The notes: generated by a model not told the origin, from the sequence alone. 64,000 bases of DNA from Micrococcus lacusdianchii (GCF_023155805.1 NZ_JAKNUW010000010.1:1-64000), one strand, 5' to 3'. Numbered from the stretch's first letter, positions 16,766 to 25,173 are shown. Translations and numbers: made by a program.

Positions 16766-18004
16766 GTGCGCGCGGGGGAGCGGATCGCGCCCGTGCGGGG
16801 CGCGGACCACGCGGCCGTCCTGACCCGCGCCCTCGAGCTGCGCGCGGCGGGGCGGGTGCCGCTCGTCCTGGACGAACGCGTCGCCCCGGAGGCGGCCGCC
16901 GCCCAGGTCGACGCCGCCGTCCACGCCCTCGACGACCTCGCCGCCCGCGCCCCGGAGCGGGCGGCGCAGGTGGCGTGGACCGCCGCAACGTCCGGCTCCA
17001 CGGGCGCGCCCCGCGTGGTGCTGCGCACGGACCGCTCGTGGTCCGTCGGCCACGCCCACGTCCGCGCGTGGCTCGGTCTCGAGCCCGGGGAGGGGCTGCT
17101 GGTGCCCGTGCACCCGACGTCCTCCATGGCCCTCAACGCCGCCGCGTTCTGCGCGGCCACCGGCGCCCGACTGCGCGTGCCCGCGCGCGCCCGCGTGCGG
17201 ACCGAGGACCTCACGGGTGCGCCGCACGCCCCCGCTCCGGCCGCCCTCCACGGCACGCCCGCCCAGCTGGCGGACGTCCTCGACCTCCTCGACGACGCCG
17301 CCCCGGCCCCGGCCCTCCGCGTCGCCCTGGTGGGCGGGGACCGGCTGACCGCAGGGCTGCGCGCACGTGCCAAGGCCCACGGGCTCCGTCTCGTCCACTA
17401 CTACGGCGCCGCCGAGGCCAGCTTCGTGGCCGTGGACCCGGACGGGACCGGGCTGCGCCTGCTGCCCGGCGTCGAGGCGGAGACCGAGGACGGCCTGCTG
17501 CTGGTCCGCTCGGACCAGCTGGCCGAGCCGGACGGCTCGTCCCTGCACCTGACCGGCCCGGACGGCGCCGCGACCGCCGTGCCCCGCTGGCGCCCGGACG
17601 GGTTCCTCCGCACCGGCGACGCCGCCGCCCTGGACGGCGGCCGCCTCATCCTCCACGGCCGGGCGGACGGCGTGATCCTCACCGCCGGGGCCACCGTCCA
17701 CGCCTCCGCGGTGGAGGAGGTCCTCGCCGGCGTCCGGGATACGGCGGGCCGGCCGCTCACCTCCGCCGTGCTCATCGCGGGGGAGCCGGATGCGCGCCTG
17801 GGCCGGCGCGTCGTCGCCTGGGTGGAGCCCGCGCCGGGACGGGACCCGGAGGACGTGATCGCCGCGCTCCGGACGGCGGCCCGCGACCGCCTGACCCCGG
17901 CGGCCCGCCCGCGACGCTGGCACGCGGTGGACCGGCTGCCCCGCACGCCCTCGGGCAAGGTGCGCCGCGTGCCGCCGGGATCCGTGATGGACTCGGGCGC
18001 ATGA
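16766..18004 (+). CDS. AMP-binding acyl-CoA-ligase-like protein of the biotin operon (YhfT-like)
   Basis: A 412-residue adenylate-forming enzyme, shorter than usual ligases (about 500) because the N-terminal subdomain is abbreviated. Motifs are TSGSTGAPRVVLR (A3), YYGAAEASF (A5), FLRTGDAA (A7), GRADGVILTAGATVH (A8) and RTPSGKVRR with the A10 lysine. The start is taken as GTG 16766, two bases after the bioY stop; there is no upstream ATG in a plausible place. Bacillus subtilis has a BirA-controlled operon of the same order, yhfU(bioY)-yhfT-yhfS. A role in activating a biotin precursor or scavenged acyl acid is inference. Confidence 0.8.
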   Translation: MRAGERIAPVRGADHAAVLTRALELRAAGRVPLVLDERVAPEAAAAQVDAAVHALDDLAARAPERAAQVAWTAATSGSTGAPRVVLRTDRSWSVGHAHVRAWLGLEPGEGLLVPVHPTSSMALNAAAFCAATGARLRVPARARVRTEDLTGAPHAPAPAALHGTPAQLADVLDLLDDAAPAPALRVALVGGDRLTAGLRARAKAHGLRLVHYYGAAEASFVAVDPDGTGLRLLPGVEAETEDGLLLVRSDQLAEPDGSSLHLTGPDGAATAVPRWRPDGFLRTGDAAALDGGRLILHGRADGVILTAGATVHASAVEEVLAGVRDTAGRPLTSAVLIAGEPDARLGRRVVAWVEPAPGRDPEDVIAALRTAARDRLTPAARPRRWHAVDRLPRTPSGKVRRVPPGSVMDSGA

Positions 18005-19143
18005 CCCCCGCCGCCGACGTCTGGATCACCGCCGCCGCCCGCACGGCGGTCACCGGCCGCTCCCGCGCGCAGGCCCACCGGGACGCGGGGGAGCTCGGGG
18101 CGGACGTCGTCGCCGCTGTGACCGGAGGCCGGGACGGGGCGGAGGTGGCCGGCGTCGTGCTGGGCAACTGCTGGGGTCCGGGGGGCAACCCGGCGCGCGT
18201 GGCCGCCCTCGGGGCGGGCCTCGGCGACGCCGTGCCCGGCTGGACCGTGGACGCCCAGTGCGGTTCAGGGCTGCTGGCCGTGCTCCAGGCGGCCGGGCAC
18301 GCCGCCCCCACGGGACGGGCCGTGGTGGGCGGCGGCGTCGAGTCCGCGTCCACCGCCCCGGAACGCCTCCGGGACGGGGTGCCGTACACGCAGGCCCCCA
18401 TGGTGCCGCGCGGCCGGCCGGACCCTGGGATGACCGCCGCCGCGGACGCCCTCGCCGCCGCCCGGGGGATCCCCCGCGCGCGGCAGGAGGCCTTCGCAGC
18501 CCGGTCCCACGCCCTCGCCCTGGCTGCTGCGGACCTGCGCGCCGCCGAGCGTGCCCCGGGGCCGGAGGGCGCGCCCGCCCCCGACGACGACGGCCCCCGC
18601 CGCCTCACCCCCGCCGCCCTCGCGCGGTTCACCGGGGTGACCCCCGGCGCCGACCCGGACACCGCCGTGACCGGGGGGACCGCCGCCCGCATCGCGGACG
18701 GGGCGGCGGCCGTGCTGCTGGAGCCGGGAGTGCCGGACACCGCCGCCCTGGCCCGGCCCGTGCGGCTCGCCGGCGGGACGATCACGGGCGGCGACCCCGC
18801 CCTACCGGGGATCGCCCCGGTCGCGGCCGTCCGCGCGGCCCTCGACGAGGTCGGCTGGGCACTCGAGGACCTGGCCGTCGTGGAGGTCGTGGAGGCCTAC
18901 GCCGCCCAGGCCCTCGCCACGCTGGACGACCTGGGCCTGACCGACGGGGACGCCGGCGTCGATCCGCGCGTGAACGCCGCCGGGGGTGCGCTGGCCCTGG
19001 GCCACCCATGGGGCGCCTCCGCCGCGATCGCCCTGGTCCGGGCCGTGCACCGCCTCCAGGAGCAGCCGCCGGGCGCGCGGGGCCTCGTCGCGTGCGCCGT
19101 CGCGGGCGGCATGGGCGTCGCGGCCCTGCTGGAGGTGGGCTGA
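18001..19143 (+). CDS. Thiolase-fold protein of the biotin operon (YhfS-like), altered active site
   Basis: A 380-residue thiolase-family protein. The nucleophilic Cys is kept (DAQCGSG, Cys87) and so is the His motif (GGALALGHPWGAS). The NEAFA motif is changed to VEAYA, replacing the Asn that helps form the oxyanion hole. The C-terminal CIGGGxG loop reads CAVAGGMG, so the usual catalytic Cys position is Ala when the glycines are aligned. It may acylate or bind CoA esters without ordinary thiolytic chemistry. Its ATG overlaps the ligase stop (ATGA) and its stop overlaps the BioM start. The pairing with the ligase mirrors B. subtilis yhfT-yhfS. Confidence 0.8.
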   Translation: MTPAADVWITAAARTAVTGRSRAQAHRDAGELGADVVAAVTGGRDGAEVAGVVLGNCWGPGGNPARVAALGAGLGDAVPGWTVDAQCGSGLLAVLQAAGHAAPTGRAVVGGGVESASTAPERLRDGVPYTQAPMVPRGRPDPGMTAAADALAAARGIPRARQEAFAARSHALALAAADLRAAERAPGPEGAPAPDDDGPRRLTPAALARFTGVTPGADPDTAVTGGTAARIADGAAAVLLEPGVPDTAALARPVRLAGGTITGGDPALPGIAPVAAVRAALDEVGWALEDLAVVEVVEAYAAQALATLDDLGLTDGDAGVDPRVNAAGGALALGHPWGASAAIALVRAVHRLQEQPPGARGLVACAVAGGMGVAALLEVG

Positions 19144-19943
19144 TGGGATTCCTGCGTCGCCCCGTGCCCGTGCCCGCGGCCTCCGGAGCGGACCGCACCG
19201 TGCGCCTGCGCGGGGTGCGCGTGGAGGCGGCCGGGCCGACGTCGTCCGCCGTCCTGCTGGAGGACGTGGACCTGGAGCTGACCGCCCCGCGCGTCGCCGT
19301 GGTGGGGGAGAACGGCTCGGGCAAGTCCACGCTGGCCCGGGCCGTGGCGGGCCTGGCGGACGTGACCGCCGGCGAGGTGATCGTGCACGGCGTGGACGCC
19401 GTACGGGACGTGAAGGGCCTGCGCCGGACCGTGGGCATGGTGTTCGCCAACCCCGCCGCGCAGATGGTCATGCCCACCGTCCGGGAGGACGTCGAGCTCA
19501 CGGTCAAGGCCCTGCGCGGGCCCGACGGGCGCCGCCTGCCCACGGAGGAGGTCGCCCGCCGCACCGACGCCGCCCTGGCCGGGCACCGGCTCACCGCGCT
19601 CGCGGACCGTGCGTGCCTTTCCCTGTCCTCGGGGCAGGCCCAGCGCCTGGCCGTGTGCTCCGTAATGACCGCCGCGCCCTCCCTCGTGATCGCGGACGAG
19701 CCCACCTCCCTCCTGGACGGCCGGCACCGGCGGATCATCGCGGACCGACTCCTCGCCGCGGACCCGTCCGCCCCGGGCGGCTTCCAACTGCTGCTCGTCA
19801 CCCACGACCTCGAGCTCGCCCGCGCGTGCGACGAGGCCGTGTGGGTCCATGCCGGCCGCATCGAGCGCACCGGTCCCGCCGCGGACGTGGTGGCCGCCTA
19901 CGAGGCCTTCCTGGACCGCGCCGTGGCCGAGGAGCTCGCCTGA
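19143..19943 (+). CDS. bioM: Biotin ECF transporter ATPase BioM
   Basis: A 266-residue ABC ATPase that powers BioY. Walker A is GENGSGKST, the signature is LSSGQAQRLAV, Walker B is LVIADEPTSLLD and the switch His is in LLVTHDLE. A Q-loop reads MVFANPAAQM. The start ATG overlaps the preceding stop (TGATG). Only one ATPase is present, as expected for a dedicated BioYMN system rather than a shared ECF module. Confidence 0.93.
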   Translation: MGFLRRPVPVPAASGADRTVRLRGVRVEAAGPTSSAVLLEDVDLELTAPRVAVVGENGSGKSTLARAVAGLADVTAGEVIVHGVDAVRDVKGLRRTVGMVFANPAAQMVMPTVREDVELTVKALRGPDGRRLPTEEVARRTDAALAGHRLTALADRACLSLSSGQAQRLAVCSVMTAAPSLVIADEPTSLLDGRHRRIIADRLLAADPSAPGGFQLLLVTHDLELARACDEAVWVHAGRIERTGPAADVVAAYEAFLDRAVAEELA

Positions 19944-20578
19944 TGCTCTCCCTCTACGTGGACGGCGACTCGCCCCTGCACCGCTGCCCGGCCGGGTGGA
20001 AGATGGGCGTCTTCGCCGTGTGGGTGCTGGCCCTGACGCTGCTGCCGGCGTCCGTGGGAACGGCGGGCGCCGCCGTCATCGGGGCCGTGGTGGCGTACCT
20101 GGTGGGCTTCGGAGTGCGGCGGGGAGCGGGGATGCTCGCCGCCGACCTGCGTGGCCTGTGGATCTTCTACGCCGTCCTCTTCGCGGCGCAGTGGCTCTTC
20201 CTCGACCTCACGACGGCGGTCCTCACCACCGCGCGCGTGCTCGGCGTGGTCCTCACGGCCCAGGTGATGACACGCACCACCCGGATCGCGGACATGGCCG
20301 GCGTCGCCGAGGCGCTGCTCACCCCGGTGCCGCACCTGCCATGGATCGGGCCGGCCCTGGCGCGCGCGGGCGTCCGCCCGGACCGCGTGGGCCTGGCGAT
20401 GGGCCTGGTGCTCGCCTCGATCGGGCACCTGCGCGCCCTCGCCGAGCAGATCCGCCATGCCCAGGCCGCCCGCGGGGTGCGGCTGGCGCCGTGGGCGTGG
20501 GTGCTGCCGCTGCTGGTCCTCTCGCTCAAGCACGCCGACGACGTCGGCGACGCCCTCGCCGCCCGTGGCATCGAGTAG
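19943..20578 (+). CDS. bioN: Biotin ECF transporter transmembrane protein BioN
   Basis: A 211-residue EcfT-type membrane coupling protein. It has about five helices and two Ala-Arg-Gly coupling signatures, QAARGVR and LAARGIE, the latter at the very C-terminus. These contact the BioM ATPase. The start overlaps the bioM stop (TGATG). It is the last gene of the operon, and a large palindrome begins 62 bases after its stop. Confidence 0.92.
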   Translation: MLSLYVDGDSPLHRCPAGWKMGVFAVWVLALTLLPASVGTAGAAVIGAVVAYLVGFGVRRGAGMLAADLRGLWIFYAVLFAAQWLFLDLTTAVLTTARVLGVVLTAQVMTRTTRIADMAGVAEALLTPVPHLPWIGPALARAGVRPDRVGLAMGLVLASIGHLRALAEQIRHAQAARGVRLAPWAWVLPLLVLSLKHADDVGDALAARGIE

Positions 20579-20639
20579 GCCCCGGCCATGTGCGGGCCAG
20601 GGCCGTGGCCAGGTGGTCCCCGCGGCCCGGTGGTCCCCG

Positions 20640-20696
20640 CCATCCGGATGTTCGGACCGCTATGAGGCCCCGATACCGGTCGGAACGTCCGGATGG
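20640..20696. repeat. 57-bp imperfect palindrome after bioN
   Basis: Arms of 24 bases (20640-20663 and 20673-20696) pair at 21 positions around a 9-base loop. The arms begin CCATCCGGATGTTCGG and end in GTCCGGATGG. There is no T tract. It could terminate the bio operon or be a regulatory or mobile palindrome. Confidence 0.65.
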
Positions 20697-20725
20697 GCGC
20701 GAGGGGCGCCCGCTAGCCTGGCCCC

Positions 20726-21280
20726 ATGACCCCCGCACGCATCGCCTCCCTCGCCGTCGCCCTCGTGCTCACGATCGTCCTGACCCCGCTGCGCGCCGAC
20801 GACGGCTCGTTCGCCGGCGCCCTCCTGGTGGCGCTGCTCGGCGCCGTCCTCCTCGTGGCCGGCGCGTGGTTCGCGCCGCTGGCCCGCGCCGAGGGCACCA
20901 TGGGCGGAACGCCGCGCGCCCCGTGGCGGCCCGAGTACGAGGGCCCCAAGACCACGCAGGTGGCCGGCGGCGGCCTGGTGGCGCTGCTGGTCGGGCTCAT
21001 CACCGGCGGTGCGCCTTTCGTGGGACCGCTGCTGGGCATCGTCGCGGCGGTCGCCGCGGGCCGGTTCCTGCACATCCCGTCCGCGGCGGAGGTCGAGGCC
21101 GTGGTCGGGTCGCAGGAGCAGGAGCAGGAGCAGGAGCAGGTCGACGACGACGGCGACGGCGGCGCCGCCTTCGACACGGCCCCCGTGCCGGTCGTCGAGG
21201 CGCCGGGCTCCGGTCCGACGGCCGAGGTGCACGGGAGCACCGCCGCCCCCGCCGCGGACGAGGCCGACCGGACCCCCTGA
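20726..21280 (+). CDS. Hypothetical membrane protein with Glu/Gln repeat
   Basis: A 184-residue protein of unknown function. Hydrophobic segments lie at residues 8-22, 32-50 and about 80-112. The soluble C-terminal half is acidic and starts with an EQEQEQEQ run, encoded by repeated GAGCAG units that could vary in number by slippage. A TAGCCT -10 box ends six bases before ATG 20726, so the message is probably leaderless or nearly so. It ends six bases before the convergent lipoprotein gene. Confidence 0.6.
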   Translation: MTPARIASLAVALVLTIVLTPLRADDGSFAGALLVALLGAVLLVAGAWFAPLARAEGTMGGTPRAPWRPEYEGPKTTQVAGGGLVALLVGLITGGAPFVGPLLGIVAAVAAGRFLHIPSAAEVEAVVGSQEQEQEQEQVDDDGDGGAAFDTAPVPVVEAPGSGPTAEVHGSTAAPAADEADRTP

Positions 21281-21285
21281 CCGGG

Positions 21286-22179
21286 TCAGCCGGTCACCTC
21301 GGCGATGAAGGCCTCCAGCTGGGGGACGCGTTCGGCGGCGAACTCCTCGAGGGGGACGGGCGACGGCCGGTCGAGGGGCTCGCGGGTCATCTCGTTCACG
21401 TTGATCCGGCCACCGGGCACGTAGGCCGTGCGCATCACCTGGTCCGAGGCGGACGTGGGGTAGCCCCGCAGGACCTTCTGGGTGACGGTCGCGTCCCCGG
21501 CTCCGACCGGCACGGTGGTCCGCTCGCGGCCATCCCCGCCCAGGCACTCCTTGCGCACGCGGTGGTGCTCCTCGTCCACGGCCCGCCACGTGGCCTCGTC
21601 CCGCATGACCACCACGTTCATCATGTGGAATGCACCCGTGGCGCGGTCCGCGGCCTGGCCGAACGTCGCGCCCACCATCCCGTCGAGGATCTCCCGGGTG
21701 GCCTCCTCCCGGAGGCTGCGGCACGGCTCGACCACCCCCGCCGTCACCGGCCCGAACGTGTCCACGTCGCGGGAGGCCAGGATCCGCCCGGTGGCCTCGG
21801 CGTCGTGGCTGCTGATCTGCGCGTCCTCGCCCAGCTCGGTGCGCAGGGCGCGCTCCACGCGCTCGTGGCCCGGGTAGCCGGCCCTGGTCGCAGGCGGCGT
21901 GGCCGGGTTCGCGGACGACGACGTCGACGCATCCCCAGCTACGGCACCGGTCCCCGGGGCGGCGGGTCCGGCGGGTGGGGCCTGCCCCGGGTCCGGGGCG
22001 GCGGACGTCGCGGAGGCGACAGGCGGCGTCGTGGTGCCGACTCCGGCGTCGTCGGGGGAGAGCAGGCCGCAGCCGGTGAGGCCCAGCGCACCCGCCGCGA
22101 GCAGCACGCCGGTGCGTCGCGCACGTCGACGCCGACCCGGGGCGGGCGGCTCGGCGGGCAGGAGGCGGGGCGCGGTCAC
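21286..22179 (-). CDS. Putative lipoprotein, function unknown
   Basis: A 297-residue exported lipoprotein. A basic N-region (GRRRRARRTGV) and hydrophobic stretch end in the lipobox LTGC. A Pro/Ala/Thr-rich linker follows, then a folded domain of about 190 residues with TELGEDAQISSHDAEATG and a paired-Cys pattern (EPCRSLR and KECLGGD). The GTG at 22179 is chosen because GAGGGAG lies upstream and the signal peptide then has a normal length. I do not recognise the domain. Confidence 0.65.
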   Translation of the reverse strand: MTAPRLLPAEPPAPGRRRRARRTGVLLAAGALGLTGCGLLSPDDAGVGTTTPPVASATSAAPDPGQAPPAGPAAPGTGAVAGDASTSSSANPATPPATRAGYPGHERVERALRTELGEDAQISSHDAEATGRILASRDVDTFGPVTAGVVEPCRSLREEATREILDGMVGATFGQAADRATGAFHMMNVVVMRDEATWRAVDEEHHRVRKECLGGDGRERTTVPVGAGDATVTQKVLRGYPTSASDQVMRTAYVPGGRINVNEMTREPLDRPSPVPLEEFAAERVPQLEAFIAEVTG

Positions 22180-22219
22180 GGTCGGGTGCTCCCTCTGGTG
22201 GAGGCCGGGGGCTGTGCCG

Positions 22220-22726
22220 TCAACGGTAGGTGCCGGGGTGCGGATCATCCCAGGGGTGAGCGGCCGCCGGGCCGCGGGCGAAGTCCAGGGCCTCCTCGAT
22301 GATCTGCACCACGACGTCGAGCTCGGCGTCGTCACGGGGGCCGTAGACCATCCATTCGGTGCCGTGCTCGGCGTGACCGTGCGGCTCGGCCCATCCCAGG
22401 GCGGTGAGACGGGCGCCGCGTTCGGCGGGCAGGACGAGGTGGACGGAGGTGTCGGCCACCCCGTGCAGGTGGACGGGCTCCAGCCGGCGCCCTGGGGCGA
22501 GGTTGGTCTCCGGGGAGCGCTCCGTGGGCAGATCGGTGACGAACAGGGCCCGTGAATCGGCGGGGGAGACCTGGCTGTGCCCCTCCTCCACGCCCTCGAG
22601 GGTCCGGGCTCGGGCCACCAGCTCACCCCACAGGGCGGGCGGGGCTTGCTGGTCCAACTGACGGTGGGGGCCTTCCGAGGACGTGACGGGGCGAGGACCG
22701 GGCCGCGGCCCGGGGTGCGCGGTCAC
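22220..22726 (-). CDS. Luciferase-family (DUF5519-like) protein
   Basis: A 168-residue soluble protein. The family pattern is a short alpha/beta domain with VHLHGVADTSVHLVLPAERG and later GTEWMVYGPRDDAEL. Such proteins are annotated luciferase family by an old structural match and have no proven role. The GTG start at 22726 overlaps the DinB stop (GTGA), indicating translational coupling. The first 25 residues are low-complexity Pro/Arg, so the true start could be slightly later. Confidence 0.65.
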   Translation of the reverse strand: MTAHPGPRPGPRPVTSSEGPHRQLDQQAPPALWGELVARARTLEGVEEGHSQVSPADSRALFVTDLPTERSPETNLAPGRRLEPVHLHGVADTSVHLVLPAERGARLTALGWAEPHGHAEHGTEWMVYGPRDDAELDVVVQIIEEALDFARGPAAAHPWDDPHPGTYR

Positions 22727-23298
22727 TCGCCGACCTGCCCGTCGATCTGCTCCCGCAGCGGGTCCGCATGCCCGTTGTGCCGGGCGTACTCCTCGATCAT
22801 GTGCGTCAGGATCCACCGCAGGCTCACCTGCTCACGCCCGCCCCAGGCGGGGTGTGTGGCGTCCAGGGCGGCCGGGCCGGCCTCCAGCAGGCGCTCGACG
22901 ACGGCGCGCGAGCGCTCCACGGACTCCCGCCACAGCGCGCGCAGGTCCTCGGCGGAGTCCTCGGCGGCGGAATGCCAGTCCCAGTCCGGGTCCGCGTCCC
23001 AGTCCACAGACACCCACGGCTCGGAGGCCGGGGTCCCGTGGGCGGTGACCTCGAACCAGAAGAATTCCACGAAGGCCAGGTGCTTGAGCAGCCCGCCCAG
23101 GGTCATCTCCGAGGGGTGACCGTCGAGGCGGCGGGCGAGGGCGGCGTCGTCGAGGCCGTCCGTGCGCCAGGCTAGCGTTGTGCGCTGGAAATCGAGGAAG
23201 CCGAGGAGGGTGGCGGTCTCGGAACCGTGGAATGGCGGCTCGGGGCGGCCGTGCTCGTCGATGCGCGGAGCGGCGTCGTCGTGCGGGGTGGTGTCCAT
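22723..23298 (-). CDS. DinB/DUF664-family protein
   Basis: A 191-residue four-helix-bundle protein of the DinB/YfiT metalloenzyme superfamily. Three metal-ligand histidines are placed as expected: GGLLKHLAFVE near residue 72, then THMIEEYARHNGHAD near 165-178. Actinobacterial members can be mycothiol- or bacillithiol-dependent S-transferases, though many are uncharacterised. It is followed with a four-base overlap by the luciferase-family gene. A copy of the TTCGAA triple repeat lies about 40 bases upstream of its start. Confidence 0.8.
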   Translation of the reverse strand: MDTTPHDDAAPRIDEHGRPEPPFHGSETATLLGFLDFQRTTLAWRTDGLDDAALARRLDGHPSEMTLGGLLKHLAFVEFFWFEVTAHGTPASEPWVSVDWDADPDWDWHSAAEDSAEDLRALWRESVERSRAVVERLLEAGPAALDATHPAWGGREQVSLRWILTHMIEEYARHNGHADPLREQIDGQVGE

Positions 23299-23334
23299 GG
23301 GGTGAGCGTACGGGTGTCAACCCCACCCCAGGCG

Positions 23335-23403
23335 TCTTCGAACGCGGAACAGCCCCTCTTCCGCGCTCGAAAGCCACCATTCGCCCCATTCCACGTTCGA
23401 AAG
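23335..23403. repeat. 69-bp triple TTCGAA repeat, copy 1
   Basis: Three boxes are spaced 22 and 30 bases apart: TTCGAACGCGGAA (23337), TTCCGCGCTCGAA (23359) and TTCCACGTTCGAA (23389). Boxes 1 and 2 are inverted and could form a 13-bp hairpin with one mismatch; box 3 repeats box 2 directly. CCATTCGCCC lies between boxes 2 and 3. The same plan, with the same spacing, recurs at 54095. Confidence 0.8.
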
Positions 23404-23567
23404 CACAGGCCGGAGGCAACGGCGACGACGGGCCCGGGACACGGGCCGCGGCGCTGCCGAGCGTCGGAGGTGGGTCCGCGCGTCGGGGGTCACGTCCTAC
23501 ACGATTCTGTCACGGGCTGCGGACGCGACAATGCCGGAACCCGGGAGAACCCCATCCGCCCCACAGC

Positions 23568-23597
23568 TTGACGACATCTATAGATACGATCTGTACT
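23568..23597 (+). promoter_or_regulatory. padR promoter with palindromic operator
   Basis: TTGACG (-35, 23568) precedes ATCTATAGAT (23576-23585), a perfect 10-bp palindrome lying in the spacer before a weak -10 region near 23592. Related GATCTGTAC and TTAGATAC strings follow. PadR repressors often bind ATGT/ATAC-type dyads in their own promoters. The AT-rich stretch stands out sharply from its surroundings. Confidence 0.55.
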
Positions 23598-23604
23598 TAG
23601 ATAC

Positions 23605-24039
23605 ATGCCTACACAGTCCGACCCCGCTGCCCCCGCCTCCGCAGCCGCCCGCCCCTGGCCCTCGGCCTGGGTGCGCGCCGCGCTGGAGCCAGCGATCCTC
23701 GGCGCACTCATGGGCGGACCGCTGCACGGCTACGGGATCGCCCAGGCGCTTGCCGCCCGCGGCTTCGGCAGGCTCCGCGGCGGTTCGCTCTACCCCGTGC
23801 TCGCCCGCCTCGAGGAGGCCGGACACGTCAGCACCCGCTGGGTGGAGGGCCAGGGCGGCCCCGGCCGCAAGGACTACGCCCTCACCGCCGCCGGCCGCGC
23901 CGAGTACGCCGACGCCGTCGCCTCCTTCCAGGCCCTCGGCGCCGCGCTCGCGGCCCTGGGCGCTGAGGGGGAGGCCGGCGCCGACGGCGGTACCGCCGAA
24001 TCCGTCCCCGCTCCCGTTCCGCAGGAGGCCGCCCGATGA
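23605..24039 (+). CDS. PadR-family transcriptional regulator
   Basis: A 144-residue winged-helix regulator. The PadR core is ALEPAILGALMGGPLHGYGI, then GFGRLRGGSLYPVLARLEEAG, with the wing VEGQGGPGRKDYALTAAG. The long C-terminal tail is Ala/Glu-rich. It overlaps the next membrane protein gene by four bases (ATGA), the usual pairing of PadR with a HAAS-type membrane protein. It probably represses its own operon through the palindrome in its promoter. Confidence 0.9.
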   Translation: MPTQSDPAAPASAAARPWPSAWVRAALEPAILGALMGGPLHGYGIAQALAARGFGRLRGGSLYPVLARLEEAGHVSTRWVEGQGGPGRKDYALTAAGRAEYADAVASFQALGAALAALGAEGEAGADGGTAESVPAPVPQEAAR

Positions 24040-25100
24040 CCCGCCACGAACCACCCCTGCCGGCCCTGCTGGACCGCTTCGCCGCCGCGCGCGGCGTGCC
24101 GGCGGACCAGGACTGGGCCGCCGCGGCCGCGGGCCGCTTCCTGCCCGACGACGTCCGGGAGGAGATCGTCCTGCGGGAGCTGACGGAGGCGCTGGCCGCC
24201 GTCGAGGAGTCGGGGCAGGGGCCGGAGGAGCTCTTCGGCCCGGCTGCGGACTGGGCCCGGGAGCGCGCGGCGGAGGCGAGCGCGGCCGGGGAGTCCGTGC
24301 TCGACACGGACCCGTCGCTGACGTGGCGGGCGGCACCGTGCAACGCGCTGATCATCGCCGCACTGTTCTCCGTGCCGTTCGCCGTCGTGTTCGCGTTCCG
24401 GGACGGCCTCACCGTCGACTACTCGTGGGGGCATGTCCTGTTCTCGCTGGTGCTCGCCGTGGTGATGACAGTGGTCATCACCCTGTGGTCCCAGACCATC
24501 CTGCGGCGCTCCTTCTCGGCGACGGTGGGCACCGTGGCGGCAGGCGCGGTGCCGCTGGTGGTCGGGGCGGGGTTCCTGCTGCCCTGGCTCTCGGAGCAGC
24601 CCCTGTTCACGGGCTCCGTGGGGTGGCATGCGGCGATCGTGGCCGGCTATCTGGGCTTGGGCGCCCTGGGCTTCTGGCTGCTGCCCAGGGACGACGTCCC
24701 GGACGCCACTCCCGCACAGACCCCTGACGACGACGCCTGGGCCCTCGTGCTCGGTGGCGTCCTGCGCTCGAAGCTCGCCTACTCGGACGCGCGCGTGCGG
24801 GAAGTGGTGGACGAGGCCCGTGCGCACGCGGCGGCGTCCGGCCGTCCGATGGCCGAGGAGTTCGGCAACCCGCAGGACTACGCCGCGCGGTTCCGCCCGG
24901 ACCGCGGCCGGCGGCTGCGGTGGGAGGCGATCCTGCTCACCGCGGTGGCCGTGTACTGGGTCGGGAAGCTGTGGGCGCAGCTGGCCGACCGCGCCGCCCC
25001 GCTGGACTGGTGGACGGTGGCCGGCGCGGTGCTCATGCCGCTGATCGCATGGCGGATGTGGCGGATGCACCGGCGGGCAGTGTCGCCTCACCCAGGGTGA
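24036..25100 (+). CDS. Membrane protein with two HAAS-like modules, PadR partner
   Basis: A 354-residue protein. The N-terminal 85 residues are a helical module ending ELFGPAADWARERA. About four hydrophobic helices follow at roughly 105-220. A second, similar module reads VREVVDEARAHAAASGRPMA then EEFGNPQDYAARFR, and two more helices complete the protein. The FGxxxxxA signature in both modules resembles the HAAS signalling domain often encoded after padR. Having one module on each side of the membrane segments is unusual. No enzymatic motif is visible. Confidence 0.65.
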   Translation: MTRHEPPLPALLDRFAAARGVPADQDWAAAAAGRFLPDDVREEIVLRELTEALAAVEESGQGPEELFGPAADWARERAAEASAAGESVLDTDPSLTWRAAPCNALIIAALFSVPFAVVFAFRDGLTVDYSWGHVLFSLVLAVVMTVVITLWSQTILRRSFSATVGTVAAGAVPLVVGAGFLLPWLSEQPLFTGSVGWHAAIVAGYLGLGALGFWLLPRDDVPDATPAQTPDDDAWALVLGGVLRSKLAYSDARVREVVDEARAHAAASGRPMAEEFGNPQDYAARFRPDRGRRLRWEAILLTAVAVYWVGKLWAQLADRAAPLDWWTVAGAVLMPLIAWRMWRMHRRAVSPHPG

Positions 25101-25173
25101 GCGGGTCAGGGCGGTCGCAGCCGGCGGCCTCAGAGCCGACGATGACGACGGCATACCCGGCTACGCTCCCCGC

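Larger units (their letters stand above)
23299..23604. other. Divergent intergenic region with repeat and PadR promoter
   Basis: These 306 bases separate the minus-strand DinB gene from the plus-strand padR gene. They hold one copy of the 69-bp TTCGAA repeat (23335-23403) and the padR promoter with its operator-like palindrome. No gene is seen. Confidence 0.6.

Noticed and set aside
21110-21140. GAGCAG tandem repeat as a regulatory repeat
   Set aside because: It lies within the coding region and simply encodes an EQ run; noted in that gene's entry.
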